A stretch of 64,000 nucleotides of DNA from Nitzschia sp. DOCU1 (GCA_951394045.1 OX595985.1:1488001-1552000); one strand, 5' to 3'. Counted from the stretch's first letter, positions 1-9,584 are shown. Notes: generated by a model not told the origin, from the sequence alone. Numbers and translations are program-made.

Positions 1-150
1 GAACTTGCTTTCTTCCAAGAAAGCGGGCCTTGCCGCAATTTTTTGGTTCCAAACCTGCGCCATTGACGCGCCCATTCCCACGGGCACGACAATGGCGGTT
101 TGGAACAAAAAACGTCCGACAAGGCTGCTTTCTTGGAAGGCAAATTCTGG
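1..150. repeat. Imperfect inverted repeat (long hairpin) at window edge
   Basis: Bases 12-64 and 91-139 are inverted copies of each other with a few mismatches and small gaps (CTTCCAAGAAAGC at the outer ends, TTCCAAACC and GCCATT at the inner ends) around a loop of about 26 bases. The similarity continues outward to base 1, so the repeat may run off the window. It could be a small foldback or MITE-like element or a structured RNA; nothing distinguishes these here. Confidence 0.6.
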
Positions 151-732
151 ATGAGTCCTTCACAACTGGTAAAATCATCCATTCATTGAGTGCCTTCGAA
201 TGAGCCGGAGAGATGTCTCCAAGGTCATTGTTTGCTTTGATTCCACAACATGAGAAAAACCATCAAAACCGATTCAAGGGGTGTTCGGGCGATTTTCAGT
301 ATTTTTTGTAAAAAGCGCGCGTGATTTACCCGTAATTTCTAACTAATATAACGGCCAACTCCTCAACGCGAAATTTTCTTATATTCGGTTCTTCACTTCG
401 TACCCTTGGGGGCGCCGGCAGGGCCCCTACCCCACCGCGCCATTGATTTTCATGGTCTCCCCAGGGGAGCCACGGACCGGTATCGAGCGGGTCGCAAACT
501 TCGAGGCTCCACGGGAAAGGCAAGATTAGGATGACGTCTGCGAACTTTCCGTGCGAGCGTGCCGCGCCATTGGATCTTTCTTGCGATGTCCTGCGATTTC
601 TCGTCCTGTTGTGATGACCTCGGCAATGCCGATCTGTTCTTGATCCACAAAGTCCAAATGGGTGCCATGATCCATCAACTTTGATTTTCGTACATTGGCA
701 GGAGTCAGTGCTGCAGAAAGTACAACAAAGTA
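151..732. other. Intergenic, 5' of the FKBP gene
   Basis: No coding region is supported; the short open frames here have no recognisable product. The stretch presumably holds the promoter and 5' leader of the FKBP gene that starts at 733-745. Confidence 0.5.
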
Positions 733-1974
733 ATGATGGTTACCATGGCTTTCTATCCGACGTTGCGTGTCTTACTTTGGATGTTGGTGCTGTTGGTGGT
801 CGTTCGCAAGCCCTCGCCGGTGTCGTCCTTTCAGTACCACGGTGTGATGCCTCGCCATGAGAGATCTTGCCAGCCATCGACAGCTGTTTATCGGCAACTA
901 CAAGCTTCTTCGCAGTTTGTATCTGACTCAGAAGAATCATCATCAAGTTCTTCCGAAATATGCTCTACGATATCCAGTCGACGGGCTGCGCTGTGCCGAT
1001 TGTCTACTTTGACGTTGCTGGGAGGGTTCACCAGCACGGTTGCCCCACGACCCTCTCAAGCTCTCGTGACGGATGAAACGGACAAATATGCTGACAATTG
1101 GTGGTCGGGGGACCCTGCTACTTCCCCCTTTCAAGAGAAATCTACAGGCAGGCGTCAAGTATCTGACGAATTTGTCATCGTTGCACCCAAAGACAAAGTA
1201 AAACAAGGACTCGGCTTGGAACTCGCCGAAGTTGAATTCCGCACCAATCGGAGAGTCTATGTGAAATCTGTTTCGCCAGGGTCCTTGGCCGAAAGTTTGG
1301 GCATAAAGAAAGATTGGATAGTCGTGGCCGTCAATGGTCAAAGTGCCGAACGCACGGATGCGGCTGGGGTGGCCATTTTAGTATCCAAGGCAGTACGAGG
1401 CCCCGGTGACGAGCCGCTGGAATTGCGCTTTCGGGATCCTGCTATTTTTCAACAAGCTGTTAGCAACTTGTCAAGTGGTGGCGAGGTGACGACGCAGGTT
1501 GCACCGGCCGGTGATACGACGCAACGCAATGCGGATGGTTCCATCAAACGAGGTGAAAGTATCCGTGCACAAGAGAATCAGCGACTGACAGTGTCCCAAC
1601 TTGTACCTCCAAAACTTTGTAATCGAGGTGCTCAAACGGACGACTTGATGGAAATCAGTTACTTGGGGACGGTAGTGGAAACGGGGCAAATCTTTGACGG
1701 GTCTGCAGTTGAAATTAATGGCAAGGGCATTCCAGGACGAGCCAATGATGTTTCGATTTTCTTTGTCTTGGGAAAGCAACCGTTTGGACAATTCCCACCG
1801 GGTTGGGATGTCGGATTAGTTGGAATGTGTGTCGGAGAACGGCGCCGACTATTGGTACCGCCTGTTTTGGCGTACGGCTCCACGGGGATGCCTAGGAGGG
1901 GAATTCCACCCAATGCAACGTTGCAATATGATGTAACGTTGGTATCTTTGAACGGATTGGCAACGCCACAATAG
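733..1974 (+). CDS. Thylakoid-lumen PDZ-FKBP peptidyl-prolyl isomerase
   Basis: Single-exon protein of 413 residues. A hydrophobic signal peptide (about 1-32) ends at VSSFQ, which resembles the diatom plastid motif with Phe at the cleavage site. A second targeting segment follows, with twin arginines at 83-84, a hydrophobic core and a PSQA-L cleavage-like site near 110, typical of Tat delivery to the thylakoid lumen. Residues about 156-236 look like a PDZ domain (SVSPGSLAESLGI, then WIVVAVNG). Residues about 303-408 are an FKBP domain with the usual YLG, IFDG, GW, AYG and YDV positions, so prolyl isomerase activity is likely. Three candidate ATGs lie at 733, 736 and 745; the third (ACCATGG) has the best context. 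An AATAAA lies at 2047-2052. The gene converges on the MFS transporter with a gap of about 150 bp. Location in the lumen is inferred. Confidence 0.88.
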   Translation: MMVTMAFYPTLRVLLWMLVLLVVVRKPSPVSSFQYHGVMPRHERSCQPSTAVYRQLQASSQFVSDSEESSSSSSEICSTISSRRAALCRLSTLTLLGGFTSTVAPRPSQALVTDETDKYADNWWSGDPATSPFQEKSTGRRQVSDEFVIVAPKDKVKQGLGLELAEVEFRTNRRVYVKSVSPGSLAESLGIKKDWIVVAVNGQSAERTDAAGVAILVSKAVRGPGDEPLELRFRDPAIFQQAVSNLSSGGEVTTQVAPAGDTTQRNADGSIKRGESIRAQENQRLTVSQLVPPKLCNRGAQTDDLMEISYLGTVVETGQIFDGSAVEINGKGIPGRANDVSIFFVLGKQPFGQFPPGWDVGLVGMCVGERRRLLVPPVLAYGSTGMPRRGIPPNATLQYDVTLVSLNGLATPQ

Positions 1975-2126
1975 CTAGACGCTCCATCGACGGCAAGTTG
2001 TGCTATTCCTATAGTGTGCAATGACGATTTTGCTTTTCAAAAGTACAATAAACCAAGGTATTCTTAGCCATTCAGTAAATTATTGGGATCGACTGTCGAT
2101 CCCACAAAGAGTTGGTCCATCTACTA

Positions 2127-3791
2127 CTAACTCATTTCGACGTAGTCCGTTTCGGCAGTCTCTGGAGTCAATTTAGACTTGGCATCGTCTTCTGCCGTGA
2201 CGGAGGAAGACGACTTTTGATTGCCAGTGGCCACTCCTCTATCACCCAACGTTTCGGGCATTAGAAGACCAAAGATTACAATGGGAACCACCGATATGAC
2301 CAATGAACCTGTCAAACTCGCCACGTGACCATACATTTCCACCACATGTTGTCCCAAAAAGTTGGAAAGTGTCGCCCCCAGCCCAAACATTGACGCCGTC
2401 AAGCCCACTGACAAAAGGAATAAGCAAAATGAGGTTTTGGGGGAAGGAACGTCTTGGATAATTTCACAGCCAATTCGAACTCACTCAATAGATTAAATCG
2501 TCCCGTGCCAAAAGTAATGTCAGCGACAAGATAAGGGTGCAGCAGGCCAAAGAATCCACCGCCCAATCCATCGAGGATTTGTGTTGACAATAGGTACGTT
2601 GATCCAGCGTCCTTCCAATTGATAATCAAAGCGCACCGCACCGGAAGCGTCAAAAGGCCGGCCATAAACAAGGGCTTCCGGCCCACTCCGACATGTGTCA
2701 TGCGATTTCCTGTCCACGTGGCAATGGTCATTGTCAATTGCGCCAATACAATAGCACCCGCAATCAAAGGAATAGCCGAGCGGCTGGGACCATCATCGTC
2801 ATTACCGCCCATCAATTCTCCCAGCACCAACAAGACATTTGCGTTGGCAAAGTGGAAGAAGAACCCCGTCATGCACAAGACAAAGGAACGCTTATTGGAA
2901 ATAATCTCCCAGTAGGTAGAAGCGGTGGGCGGTACAGAACTATCCTCGTCGCCAGCGCTGCGCTCCTCATCCACCTTGCCGTCAATATCGGTGTCCACCA
3001 GCACTTCCACATATCCAAACTCGTCCATTGCGATTTTTCCATGAAACCCCCGCCCCATCTGACGATCACCTTCCGGTAGGTACTGAACAAAGAACACCGC
3101 GCCCAAGGCGGCAACACTAATGACCAAGAAGCAAAGTTTGATATCTGGGTACATGGTATAGGCAACCACTCCTGCAATGCCCGCTGCTGCAATCGATCCA
3201 ATGTGTCCCCATAGAATATTGGAAGCCATGACCGTGTCAAAGTGATGCGGTCCAAAGGTTGCCAATGTGAGTGCCGCCAAACACGGTCCAATGAAGCTGG
3301 AAGAGATTCCCTCGATAACTTTGGAAATAAAAATGAGACCATGATCTTGATTACCCTCGCGAACAAAGAAAATCGTCGAAGCTGAAAGTGCGGTAAGAAC
3401 ACTGGCTGTAGTCAAAAAGAGGCGTCGATCAACTGTCGTTTTGTCAATGATATCTCCAGCAAACGTTTGCATCACTAGCGCAGTGAAGCCCATTAAAGAC
3501 AATGCCGTCCCGACGCTGCCCTCATTCCAGCCAATGCCTACCAAATAGATCCCCTGGAATATATTCAAACCATCACCCTAGAAGCAGAACAAAACCAGTG
3601 AGCAATCGAAGGGGGGACCAAGAGCATTAGATTCGACGATCCATGTCGCAAAACCCCGACAGGTTACGCACCAGTTCCCCCAGGCTAAAGGATACAATAA
3701 GGAAGGCTATCGTCGGCGAAAGGGCACGCAGTGACCATGTGGACTGCTGTACCGGTTCAACATGATTCTGCTTTGCGTTTGGATCATCCAT
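2127..3791 (-). CDS. Major facilitator superfamily transporter
   Basis: Three exons give about 497 residues: 3672-3791, 2485-3577 and 2127-2407, joined over GT-AG introns (donors GTGCGT and GTGAGT; acceptors TTCTAG and GTCAG). The joins restore LGEL-GDGLNIFQG and RFNLL-MGLTASMFG in frame. The protein is hydrophobic, with about 12 predicted membrane spans, an MFS-type loop (GDIIDKTTVDRR) after the early helices, and a long acidic cytosolic loop between the two halves. The last exon ends in a soluble acidic tail. Substrate cannot be told from sequence; the overall layout resembles prokaryote-like MFS drug or metabolite permeases. The start at 3791 was chosen because the upstream in-frame extension does not look coding. 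The gene is convergent with the FKBP gene. Confidence 0.82.
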
Positions 3792-4905
3792 TATCGGCAG
3801 TGAATGAATAGGGTGAGTGGCAACTTTACTTTGACGTGCCTTTGATGTGTATAGACAGTTCAAAAGAGTGTCACCGGTATACGTCAAAGATGCAGATTGC
3901 AAGTCGCCAATGCAGCAACGGGGCATGCCAGGAGTAACGGAATCCTCATTCATTCAGAGGCACGTGCTTGCCCGAGCGGGCAACACCACGAGGATGGTGT
4001 ATGGGAAATTGAACAACTTGTGGGAATTTTTGGTTGGCCTGGCCGGTGCACTGAAAAGGCGCCGAAAGGCTATATTGTGCGGACAGATTCGTAATAGAAA
4101 AATACCAGATCCCGAACGCCGTTAAGTAAAAAGTCTTTCGATGAATTGCCTTGCTGTTCAACTACCGAACTCTCGTGCTTTGACAAATAAGCATCATCGC
4201 AAGTCTGCCCTGTGATGCGGAGCGTCCCCTCATCATCGCATCCAATAAAGCAAGGACGCTCCTTTCTAATCGGGGCGCGCGTGTGCGCGCGTGCGTAGGT
4301 GTTTTGGGCGATGCCCTCCGCAACTTGAGCGGTACGGAAACTTTTGTGATTTTTCTTGTGGCGGATTTAAGGGTTTTTTGTCCGCGAAATCGCGCGCTGT
4401 GATTGGTGTAGACGTGTCACAACTCTAATTAAATTTAAATTTCAAGCGTATGTGTGATGATATGTAGTTGTAGATGTGAAGCCGGCTATCGATTTTGGAT
4501 TGGACCATTTTTATGTGCGCGCTGTCATGCGTGGTACATAAGACACTATGTAGGACATCGATAATTATCGACGCTGCGAATGCTGGCGTGCGCGTGCCCG
4601 TCTGCTTGCGCACTTTTCGCGCAGTGGTGATGATGAACCGATGGCGGATGGACGACGACGATGATCATGATCATCGATACACAAGAGAGATGAGGATGAT
4701 GACCCGACGGTTCGTTCGTTTTGGACCCGAAGAAACAAAGTAGGAACACCTACTGCACAGTAATCAATCATGCACGTTGCAGATCAATTGACGCCGCGCG
4801 CTCGATCAGTTCGCCGACTGACTCTTTGTGGTCGAAGAAGTCGAATTAAAGGCTCATAACCTATTGATAATACAGGCCAACCTCGTCCGTGCGAAACGCA
4901 TCCCC
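3792..4905. other. Intergenic between MFS and GGCT genes, left part
   Basis: No gene is supported. It holds an alternating purine-pyrimidine tract at 4275-4296 and GAT/GAC-rich low-complexity sequence around 4625-4700. It is part of an unusually long divergent gap. Confidence 0.5.
4275..4296. repeat. Alternating GC/GT tract (Z-DNA-prone)
   Basis: Eleven consecutive GC or GT dinucleotides give a strict purine-pyrimidine alternation of 22 bp, a composition known to favour left-handed DNA under supercoiling. Confidence 0.6.
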
Positions 4906-5407
4906 GAGCATTCAACTAACACACGAAACGAGCAATCAACTATCACACGGAACGAGCAGTTTTTAGGTGCTGAACCCCCACGAACAATTAACTAACATTA
5001 GGGTTGGGTTTGGGTGGGTTGGAACACGGTTACTATCTAGTAGAATCAATGAGAACGAGCATTCAACTAACACACGAAACGAGCAATCAACTATCACACG
5101 GAAGGAGCAATTTTTAGGTGCTGAACCCCCACGAACAATCAACTAACATTAGGGTTGGGTTTGGGTGGGTTGGAACACGGTTACTATCTAGTAGAATCAA
5201 TGAGAACGAGCATTCAACTAACACACGAAAGGAGCAATCAACTATCACACGAAACGAGCAATCAACTATCACACGGAAGGAGCAATTTTTAGGTGCTGAA
5301 CCCCCACGAACAATCAACTAACATTAGGGTTGGGTTTGGGTGGGTTGGAACACGGTTACTATCTAGTAGAATCAATGACAACGAGCATTCAACTAACACA
5401 CGAAAGA
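4906..5407. repeat. Tandem repeat, 151/151/175-bp units, with G4 motifs
   Basis: Units start at GAGCATTCAAC at 4906, 5057, 5208 and (partial) 5383, so the periods are 151, 151 and 175 bp. Each unit is nested: two or three 24-bp subrepeats (GAGCAATCAACTATCACACG and variants), then a unique part with TTAGGGTTGGGTTTGGGTGG. The third unit is longer by one extra 24-bp subrepeat. The period is not a multiple of three, so the open frames across it are not coding. Confidence 0.9.
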
Positions 5408-5447
5408 ATGGCCCAGCGGCCCGAGCGCCCGCCTTACCGCGCCGGTA

Positions 5448-5493
5448 CGATAGAAAACGGAGCGCCAACCAACCCGCGCTCCGTTTTCTATCG
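5448..5493. repeat. Perfect 18-bp inverted repeat (hairpin)
   Basis: 5448-5465 (CGATAGAAAACGGAGCGC) is the exact reverse complement of 5476-5493, separated by a 10-base loop. It sits about 290 bp upstream of the GGCT start, so it could be a promoter element or the remains of a foldback repeat. Confidence 0.75.
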
Positions 5494-5778
5494 CTCCCGC
5501 GTTACACTTATACCGTGCACGCGCTCAAAACGTCATTTCAACGGTAGATGGATGACGGTCACGGTAGGCTGTTTTTTGTTGCCGTCGGAGTTTCTGTTGT
5601 CGACCCCACCGCGACGACGGAGAAAAAGCACTCATCGCAGCGCAGCGAAAGGCCCAAGCATAATAACCACAAAAAAGGTTGAGAGAGTCACACACCAAAC
5701 GGCGACGGGAACAAGTCTCTCTCTGATCTTGTCGTTGTTACTCGTTGTTATAGCTCTAGTCCGTGGATACTGTCCTCT

Positions 5779-6486
5779 ATGTCAAAGTCTACACAAGCCA
5801 TGGCGTCCTTTTCTCATTACATTTTCGGTTATGGTTCTTTGATTTGCCCGAATTCCCGAGCCGTGACGGCCCCAACGTTGGCGGGGCGGCCCGTTGTTCC
5901 CGCTCGTGTCAAAGGCCTGGAACGAATCTGGTCCTTGCCTGACTATGCAAGGGGAGCAATATTTATGGGCATACGGGTTCGTCCCACAGCCGAATGTGTG
6001 GGTGTCTTGGTGCCAGTCAATGATCAAGAACTGGCACAATTCGACATTCGTGAATTGGGATACGATCGGCTTCCCATCGATGCAAAGGACGTACAGTCGA
6101 TTGTCAGTGATGAACGGGAGACTCCGCAGCTTGATCCACAAGCAACCATCTGGGTCTACGTGCAACAATCACCGGAACCTGTTTCGAGGGAATGTCCCAT
6201 TGCTCAAACCTACGTGGATATCATGCTCAGGGGGTGCTTTTCGATTTCCGAAGACTTTGCAAGAGACTTTTTGTTAACGACTCGTGGGTGGCATTTGCAC
6301 GACTTTGAGCACAGCGAAGACACAGATAAGGAACATTCCTTGGAACATGCTGTCCATTGGGTGGATGATCGCCACAACCCATTATATGTCCGCGCCGATG
6401 TAGAATACTCCAAGGCCCATGCTCATGTGTTGGATCGAATCTTACATGAGCACCGACCGGAATGGAAACATCGAAGGGCTATCTAA
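5779..6486 (+). CDS. Gamma-glutamylcyclotransferase-like (AIG2/GGCT fold) protein
   Basis: Single exon, up to 235 residues. The N-terminal part holds the GGCT signature FGYGSLI followed by a hydrophobic first helix and the conserved strand pattern (VKGLERIWSL, VGVLVPV). This fold cleaves gamma-glutamyl peptides or glutathione to release 5-oxoproline. A C-terminal extension (about residues 140-235) includes YVDIMLRGC and a His/Asp/Glu-rich end. ATGs at 5779 and 5800 are both possible; the second lies in GCCATGG. The catalytic Glu of the family cannot be assigned with certainty by eye, although ELGYDR is a candidate. The stop is only about 10 bp upstream of a decayed phosphodiesterase gene fragment, so the present 3' end may have been altered by that insertion. 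Confidence 0.78.
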   Translation: MSKSTQAMASFSHYIFGYGSLICPNSRAVTAPTLAGRPVVPARVKGLERIWSLPDYARGAIFMGIRVRPTAECVGVLVPVNDQELAQFDIRELGYDRLPIDAKDVQSIVSDERETPQLDPQATIWVYVQQSPEPVSRECPIAQTYVDIMLRGCFSISEDFARDFLLTTRGWHLHDFEHSEDTDKEHSLEHAVHWVDDRHNPLYVRADVEYSKAHAHVLDRILHEHRPEWKHRRAI

Positions 6487-6493
6487 GGATAAT

Positions 6494-6705
6494 CTTGGGC
6501 GGCTGGTATCTAGACGAGATTCTGGTTCTTTGACAAGTATGTCATTCCGATGGCGAAAAGAATTGACGACAACAAGTTTTTGGAGGAGCCAGCGACGAAT
6601 GTTTGTTAAGGCTTTCGAAAATCGTCGGGAAAGGGCTTCCAAGGGCGAATCCGTGGTGGACGAGATTTTGGTACGCTGGAGGCAGTTGCATATCAAGTTT
6701 GGGTG
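6494..6705 (+). pseudogene. Decayed fragment of cyclic-nucleotide phosphodiesterase 3' end
   Basis: This stretch matches the last part of the cyclase-phosphodiesterase gene (about 13070-13275) base by base with scattered changes. Shared words include GGTTCTTTGACAA, ATGTCATTCC, GGAGCCAGCGACGA/GTAGCCAGCGACGA, AATCGTCGGGA and GGGCTTCCAAGGGCGAATC. Translation of the better part reads ENRRERASKGESVVDEIL against ENRREWASKGESVVEEML. A one-base insertion near 6521 and in-frame stops break the frame, so it cannot make the original domain. It carries no cyclase or upstream exon sequence. The parental gene lies 6.5 kb away on the same strand. Confidence 0.82.
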
Positions 6706-6744
6706 CAAGATTCTGCTTGTGTAGTAAACAAGTTTGGACAGCTT

Positions 6745-7420
6745 GCAGTATTGGGGTTGGAGGGTTGCCGAGAAGGCATCAGATGTCTGGAGCGAAGGTT
6801 TATAGGACGGCTTGAGCGAAGGCTTGACAGATGGTTGGATCGAAGGCTTGTTGGATGGCTGGACAGAAAGCTTGTCGGACGGCTGGAGCGAAGGCTCTTT
6901 AGAAGGCTTGAGTGAAGGCTTGTCCGACAAGCCTTCACGCAAGCCTTCTAATGAGCCTTCTGTCCAGCCATCTGACAGGCCTTCGCCGTCCAATTCATCC
7001 AACAGGCCTTCACTCAAGCCGTCCTATGAGCCTTCTCAGCAACCATCCGCTCCAGCGACAGGCTCATGGTGGGGGCGAGGGCTCATGGGATGGCTGGAGC
7101 GAAGGCTCGTCTGACGGCTTGAGTGAAGGCTTGTCCGACAAGCCTTCACGCAAGCCGTCTAATGAGCCTTCTGTCCAGCCATCTGACAGGCCTTCACTCA
7201 AGCTGTCCAATGAGCCTTCGCTCCAGCCGTCCGACAGGCCTTCACTCCAGCTATCCGACAAGCCTTCGCTCAAGTCGTCCAATGAGCCTCTCATTGGTTG
7301 GCTGGAGCGATGGCTCATCGGATGGCTGGAGCGAAGGCACGTCGGATGGTTGCTGAGAAGGCTCATTGGACGGCTTGAGCGAAGGCCTATTGGATGGATT
7401 GGACGGCTGAAGCGGATAGA
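6745..7420. repeat. PSxxPS-coding minisatellite with alternating orientation and palindromes
   Basis: The region is built from 12-bp words related to AAGCCTTCGCTC. On one strand they read as PSLKPSNEPSLQPSDRPS-like peptides. Blocks switch orientation repeatedly, with switches near 6925, 7070, 7136 and 7290, so neither strand has one continuous coding array. At 6925 and 7136 the switch is an almost perfect palindrome (GTGAAGGCTTGTC-C-GACAAGCCTTCAC). PSxxPSxxP repeats are common in secreted proteins of diatoms, but no start, signal peptide or flanking domain is visible here, so I do not call a gene. Confidence 0.82.
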
Positions 7421-7478
7421 TTTCTATAGAGTAAATACCCAATGCTAGTTCTTGCATTCCCGGGCTGAAAGAATTAGG

Positions 7479-8831
7479 TTATTGATACCCCATTCGTTCC
7501 GCAAATTCGGTCATGTACCAATCAAATGCTACATGTGAGGAATGGACCAGATCCAAGGCTGGTGAGTAGAAAAGTACCATCTGGCGTTTGGTCTTGTACA
7601 CGTGCGATGGTTGCTGAAGAATTGCCGCCAATGAATGTCGAAAGTCTTCCTCGGACTTGAGGGTCACGTGTTCGGACAAGTCTCGCCATGGAATAAAACT
7701 AGGAAGTATGTTGTACTGTTGCAGGTCCGTAAAAATAGGAACTGTGCCACTCAAAATAGTATCTTGTAATCGATTCGCGCCCAATGTGTCGCCAGCGACA
7801 TGAAAGCCATAACGAGCATGGCTAAGTGCCGGACATTGATTCCCTTCTCCGCAAATAGCCATTGAATAGTTCAAGGTGTTCATTGTTGTTGCATTTTGGG
7901 GGGGAAGCCATTCACAAAGATCGCGTCGTGGCTTAAAACGCGCCTTGACAACGGAGTTCGTTTGTTCATAATGCAAGCTGGCAATCATAGCCAAGTCCTG
8001 CTCTTTTGTCGTCGTAGAATTGTACGGACAACCATGTGCCACGTAAAGGTGAGGAATGTGGTGCGGCTGTCGCTTCGGATCCGCGTCAACAATGGGAGGT
8101 CGAAAGCGATCCTCAAAGATGATTTTGGAGGTAGCCCAGAGGTGGTTACGGTGACGACCGTTATAGAAGGCTTGAGATTTAGTGTAGGCAGCGTCGCTGT
8201 CACTGTGACAAGACACCAAAATGTGATCATAACCTTGCGAGGCTTGAAAATATGGTGATTCTCCCAATAATTGATTTGCAGATTTCATCAAGGCATCAAA
8301 TCCACAAGTGCCGTTGACGCAAAGATTCAGGGGCATACCGACTCGCGACGACGAGTGTTTCATTTCGAAGAGAACGTTCATCAGTGTAGGTACGTAGAAT
8401 AGCTTTGCTTGGGCTGGATCCGTGGTTCGAAGTGGATGGCGCAGAGCCGCTTGAAGCATCCAATAGTCACTGGAGTGCTTGAAATGAACGAGTGGCTCCC
8501 CTTTCGGATACTTGAAAGTTCCGACGCTTTCACTCATAATTGTCGCATTTTCCCAGTTCAATCCATTCTCGTAGACATAGAATTTCACCCGAAGGCGTGG
8601 AAATGAGGCATTCTCGATTGCTGGGAGATTAAAGTTAATCGGTGCCGTCCGATGCTCCACTTCAATGTCCCGCCAAGATTGTTCGGGAGCTGTGTCATCG
8701 GCGGACAACTCCCACGACTTAAAGGCGTGTTTCTTTGAAGCAAATGTCAAAAGGATGACCAAGAACAATACTCGCATCAGCTGGGGTATCTTGACGCATT
8801 GTCTTCTTAAAAGCCAGGAATCGCTTTGCAT
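7479..8831 (-). CDS. Exostosin-like (GT47) type II membrane glycosyltransferase
   Basis: About 450 residues when started at 8831; the frame stays open to 9104 but the extra N-terminal part does not look coding. A signal anchor (PQLMRVLFLVILLTFA) follows a short basic cytosolic end, giving Golgi type II topology. The lumenal part begins with LRVKFYVYE and contains the exostosin pattern: KLFYVPTLMNVLF, IPHLYVAHGCPYN, RYGFHVAGDTLGANRLQD and SGTVPIFTDLQQYNILPSF followed by W. The last block is the GT47 nucleotide-sugar-binding end. Several Asn-X-Ser/Thr sites fit a lumenal enzyme. The sugar transferred is unknown. An alternative start is the Met just before the anchor (8777). The gene is divergent from the cyclase gene (about 750 bp). 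Confidence 0.82.
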   Translation of the reverse strand: MQSDSWLLRRQCVKIPQLMRVLFLVILLTFASKKHAFKSWELSADDTAPEQSWRDIEVEHRTAPINFNLPAIENASFPRLRVKFYVYENGLNWENATIMSESVGTFKYPKGEPLVHFKHSSDYWMLQAALRHPLRTTDPAQAKLFYVPTLMNVLFEMKHSSSRVGMPLNLCVNGTCGFDALMKSANQLLGESPYFQASQGYDHILVSCHSDSDAAYTKSQAFYNGRHRNHLWATSKIIFEDRFRPPIVDADPKRQPHHIPHLYVAHGCPYNSTTTKEQDLAMIASLHYEQTNSVVKARFKPRRDLCEWLPPQNATTMNTLNYSMAICGEGNQCPALSHARYGFHVAGDTLGANRLQDTILSGTVPIFTDLQQYNILPSFIPWRDLSEHVTLKSEEDFRHSLAAILQQPSHVYKTKRQMVLFYSPALDLVHSSHVAFDWYMTEFAERMGYQ

Positions 8832-9584
8832 GCTGTCGGATATAAATACGAGATAATTCTTTCCGAAATGTTTACCAGATAGCCTCTGGTAGGTTCGAAA
8901 GACTAGAAGTTTCATGCACTCGCACTCCGCAGGACAAGTGCCAGAGATGCATTGGTGGAGTTCCCCATTTGACGAGTACAAATATACGCTGTTGTTTGTT
9001 TTGAAGATAACCCGGCAACATTCTTTACTACTAGCTACACATTCATCGTCATCGTCAAAAGTCTCTTTGGTTGTCTGGACACCTGTGATTGGGGCTATTA
9101 GCACCAGCGTATGCTATGCTATGTTTGATAGGTACATACTCGAATGCGTATCTGGCATTCTCGCGGATCTTCATCGTTTGTTTGGGAGCTTTGCAAGATC
9201 TTGATTTCGACATAGAGTACCTTCGGCATCTATCAGAGGGTAAAGCAACTGGAGATAGAGGATGTGTGGTGTTGACGTTCTACCCAGGCATTTGAAAGCC
9301 CGTGGCAAGGATATCATGTCATACATCGGAGCCTCCTCAAGAACCTACAGTACCATGTGATAGATAAAAAAGCCTCTGTAAAATTCCCTCCAAGATGACG
9401 GCAGCACTCCAGCCTTTCGCGGAACAATCTTCCTTGATCTTCGAACCCTTCACCCGGAGCGGTCACACCATTCTGCGAACATCCTGGCAGAAAGGAGGAA
9501 GTTACAAACAAACATGTCATACTTTCTACATTGCAAACGATTCTTCATTTGAAGCTTTCTGAGGATATTTTCATCACGACGACG
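8832..9584. other. Divergent intergenic region, exostosin/cyclase
   Basis: About 750 bp between two divergent starts. I see no RNA gene, repeat or convincing coding frame; it should hold both promoters and 5' leaders. Confidence 0.45.

Noticed and set aside
3847..4125. Plus-strand frame overlapping the MFS 5' flank
   Set aside because: No recognisable domain and it lies antisense to the MFS leader; composition looks random.
4906..5407. CRISPR-like array from the 24-bp subrepeats
   Set aside because: Subrepeats are directly adjacent without unique spacers, and the genome is eukaryotic.
5118..5547. Open frames across the 151-bp tandem repeat as a repeat protein
   Set aside because: The unit length is not a multiple of three, so frames change between units and no domain results.
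6812..7448. Secreted PSxxPS-repeat protein genes on either strand
   Set aside because: Orientation flips within the array, and no signal peptide, exon boundary or flanking domain is present.
9104..9106. Start of the exostosin-like protein at the first ATG of the open frame (9104)
   Set aside because: The first 90 residues show no conservation pattern and would place the signal anchor far inside; a start at 8831 or 8777 gives normal type II topology.
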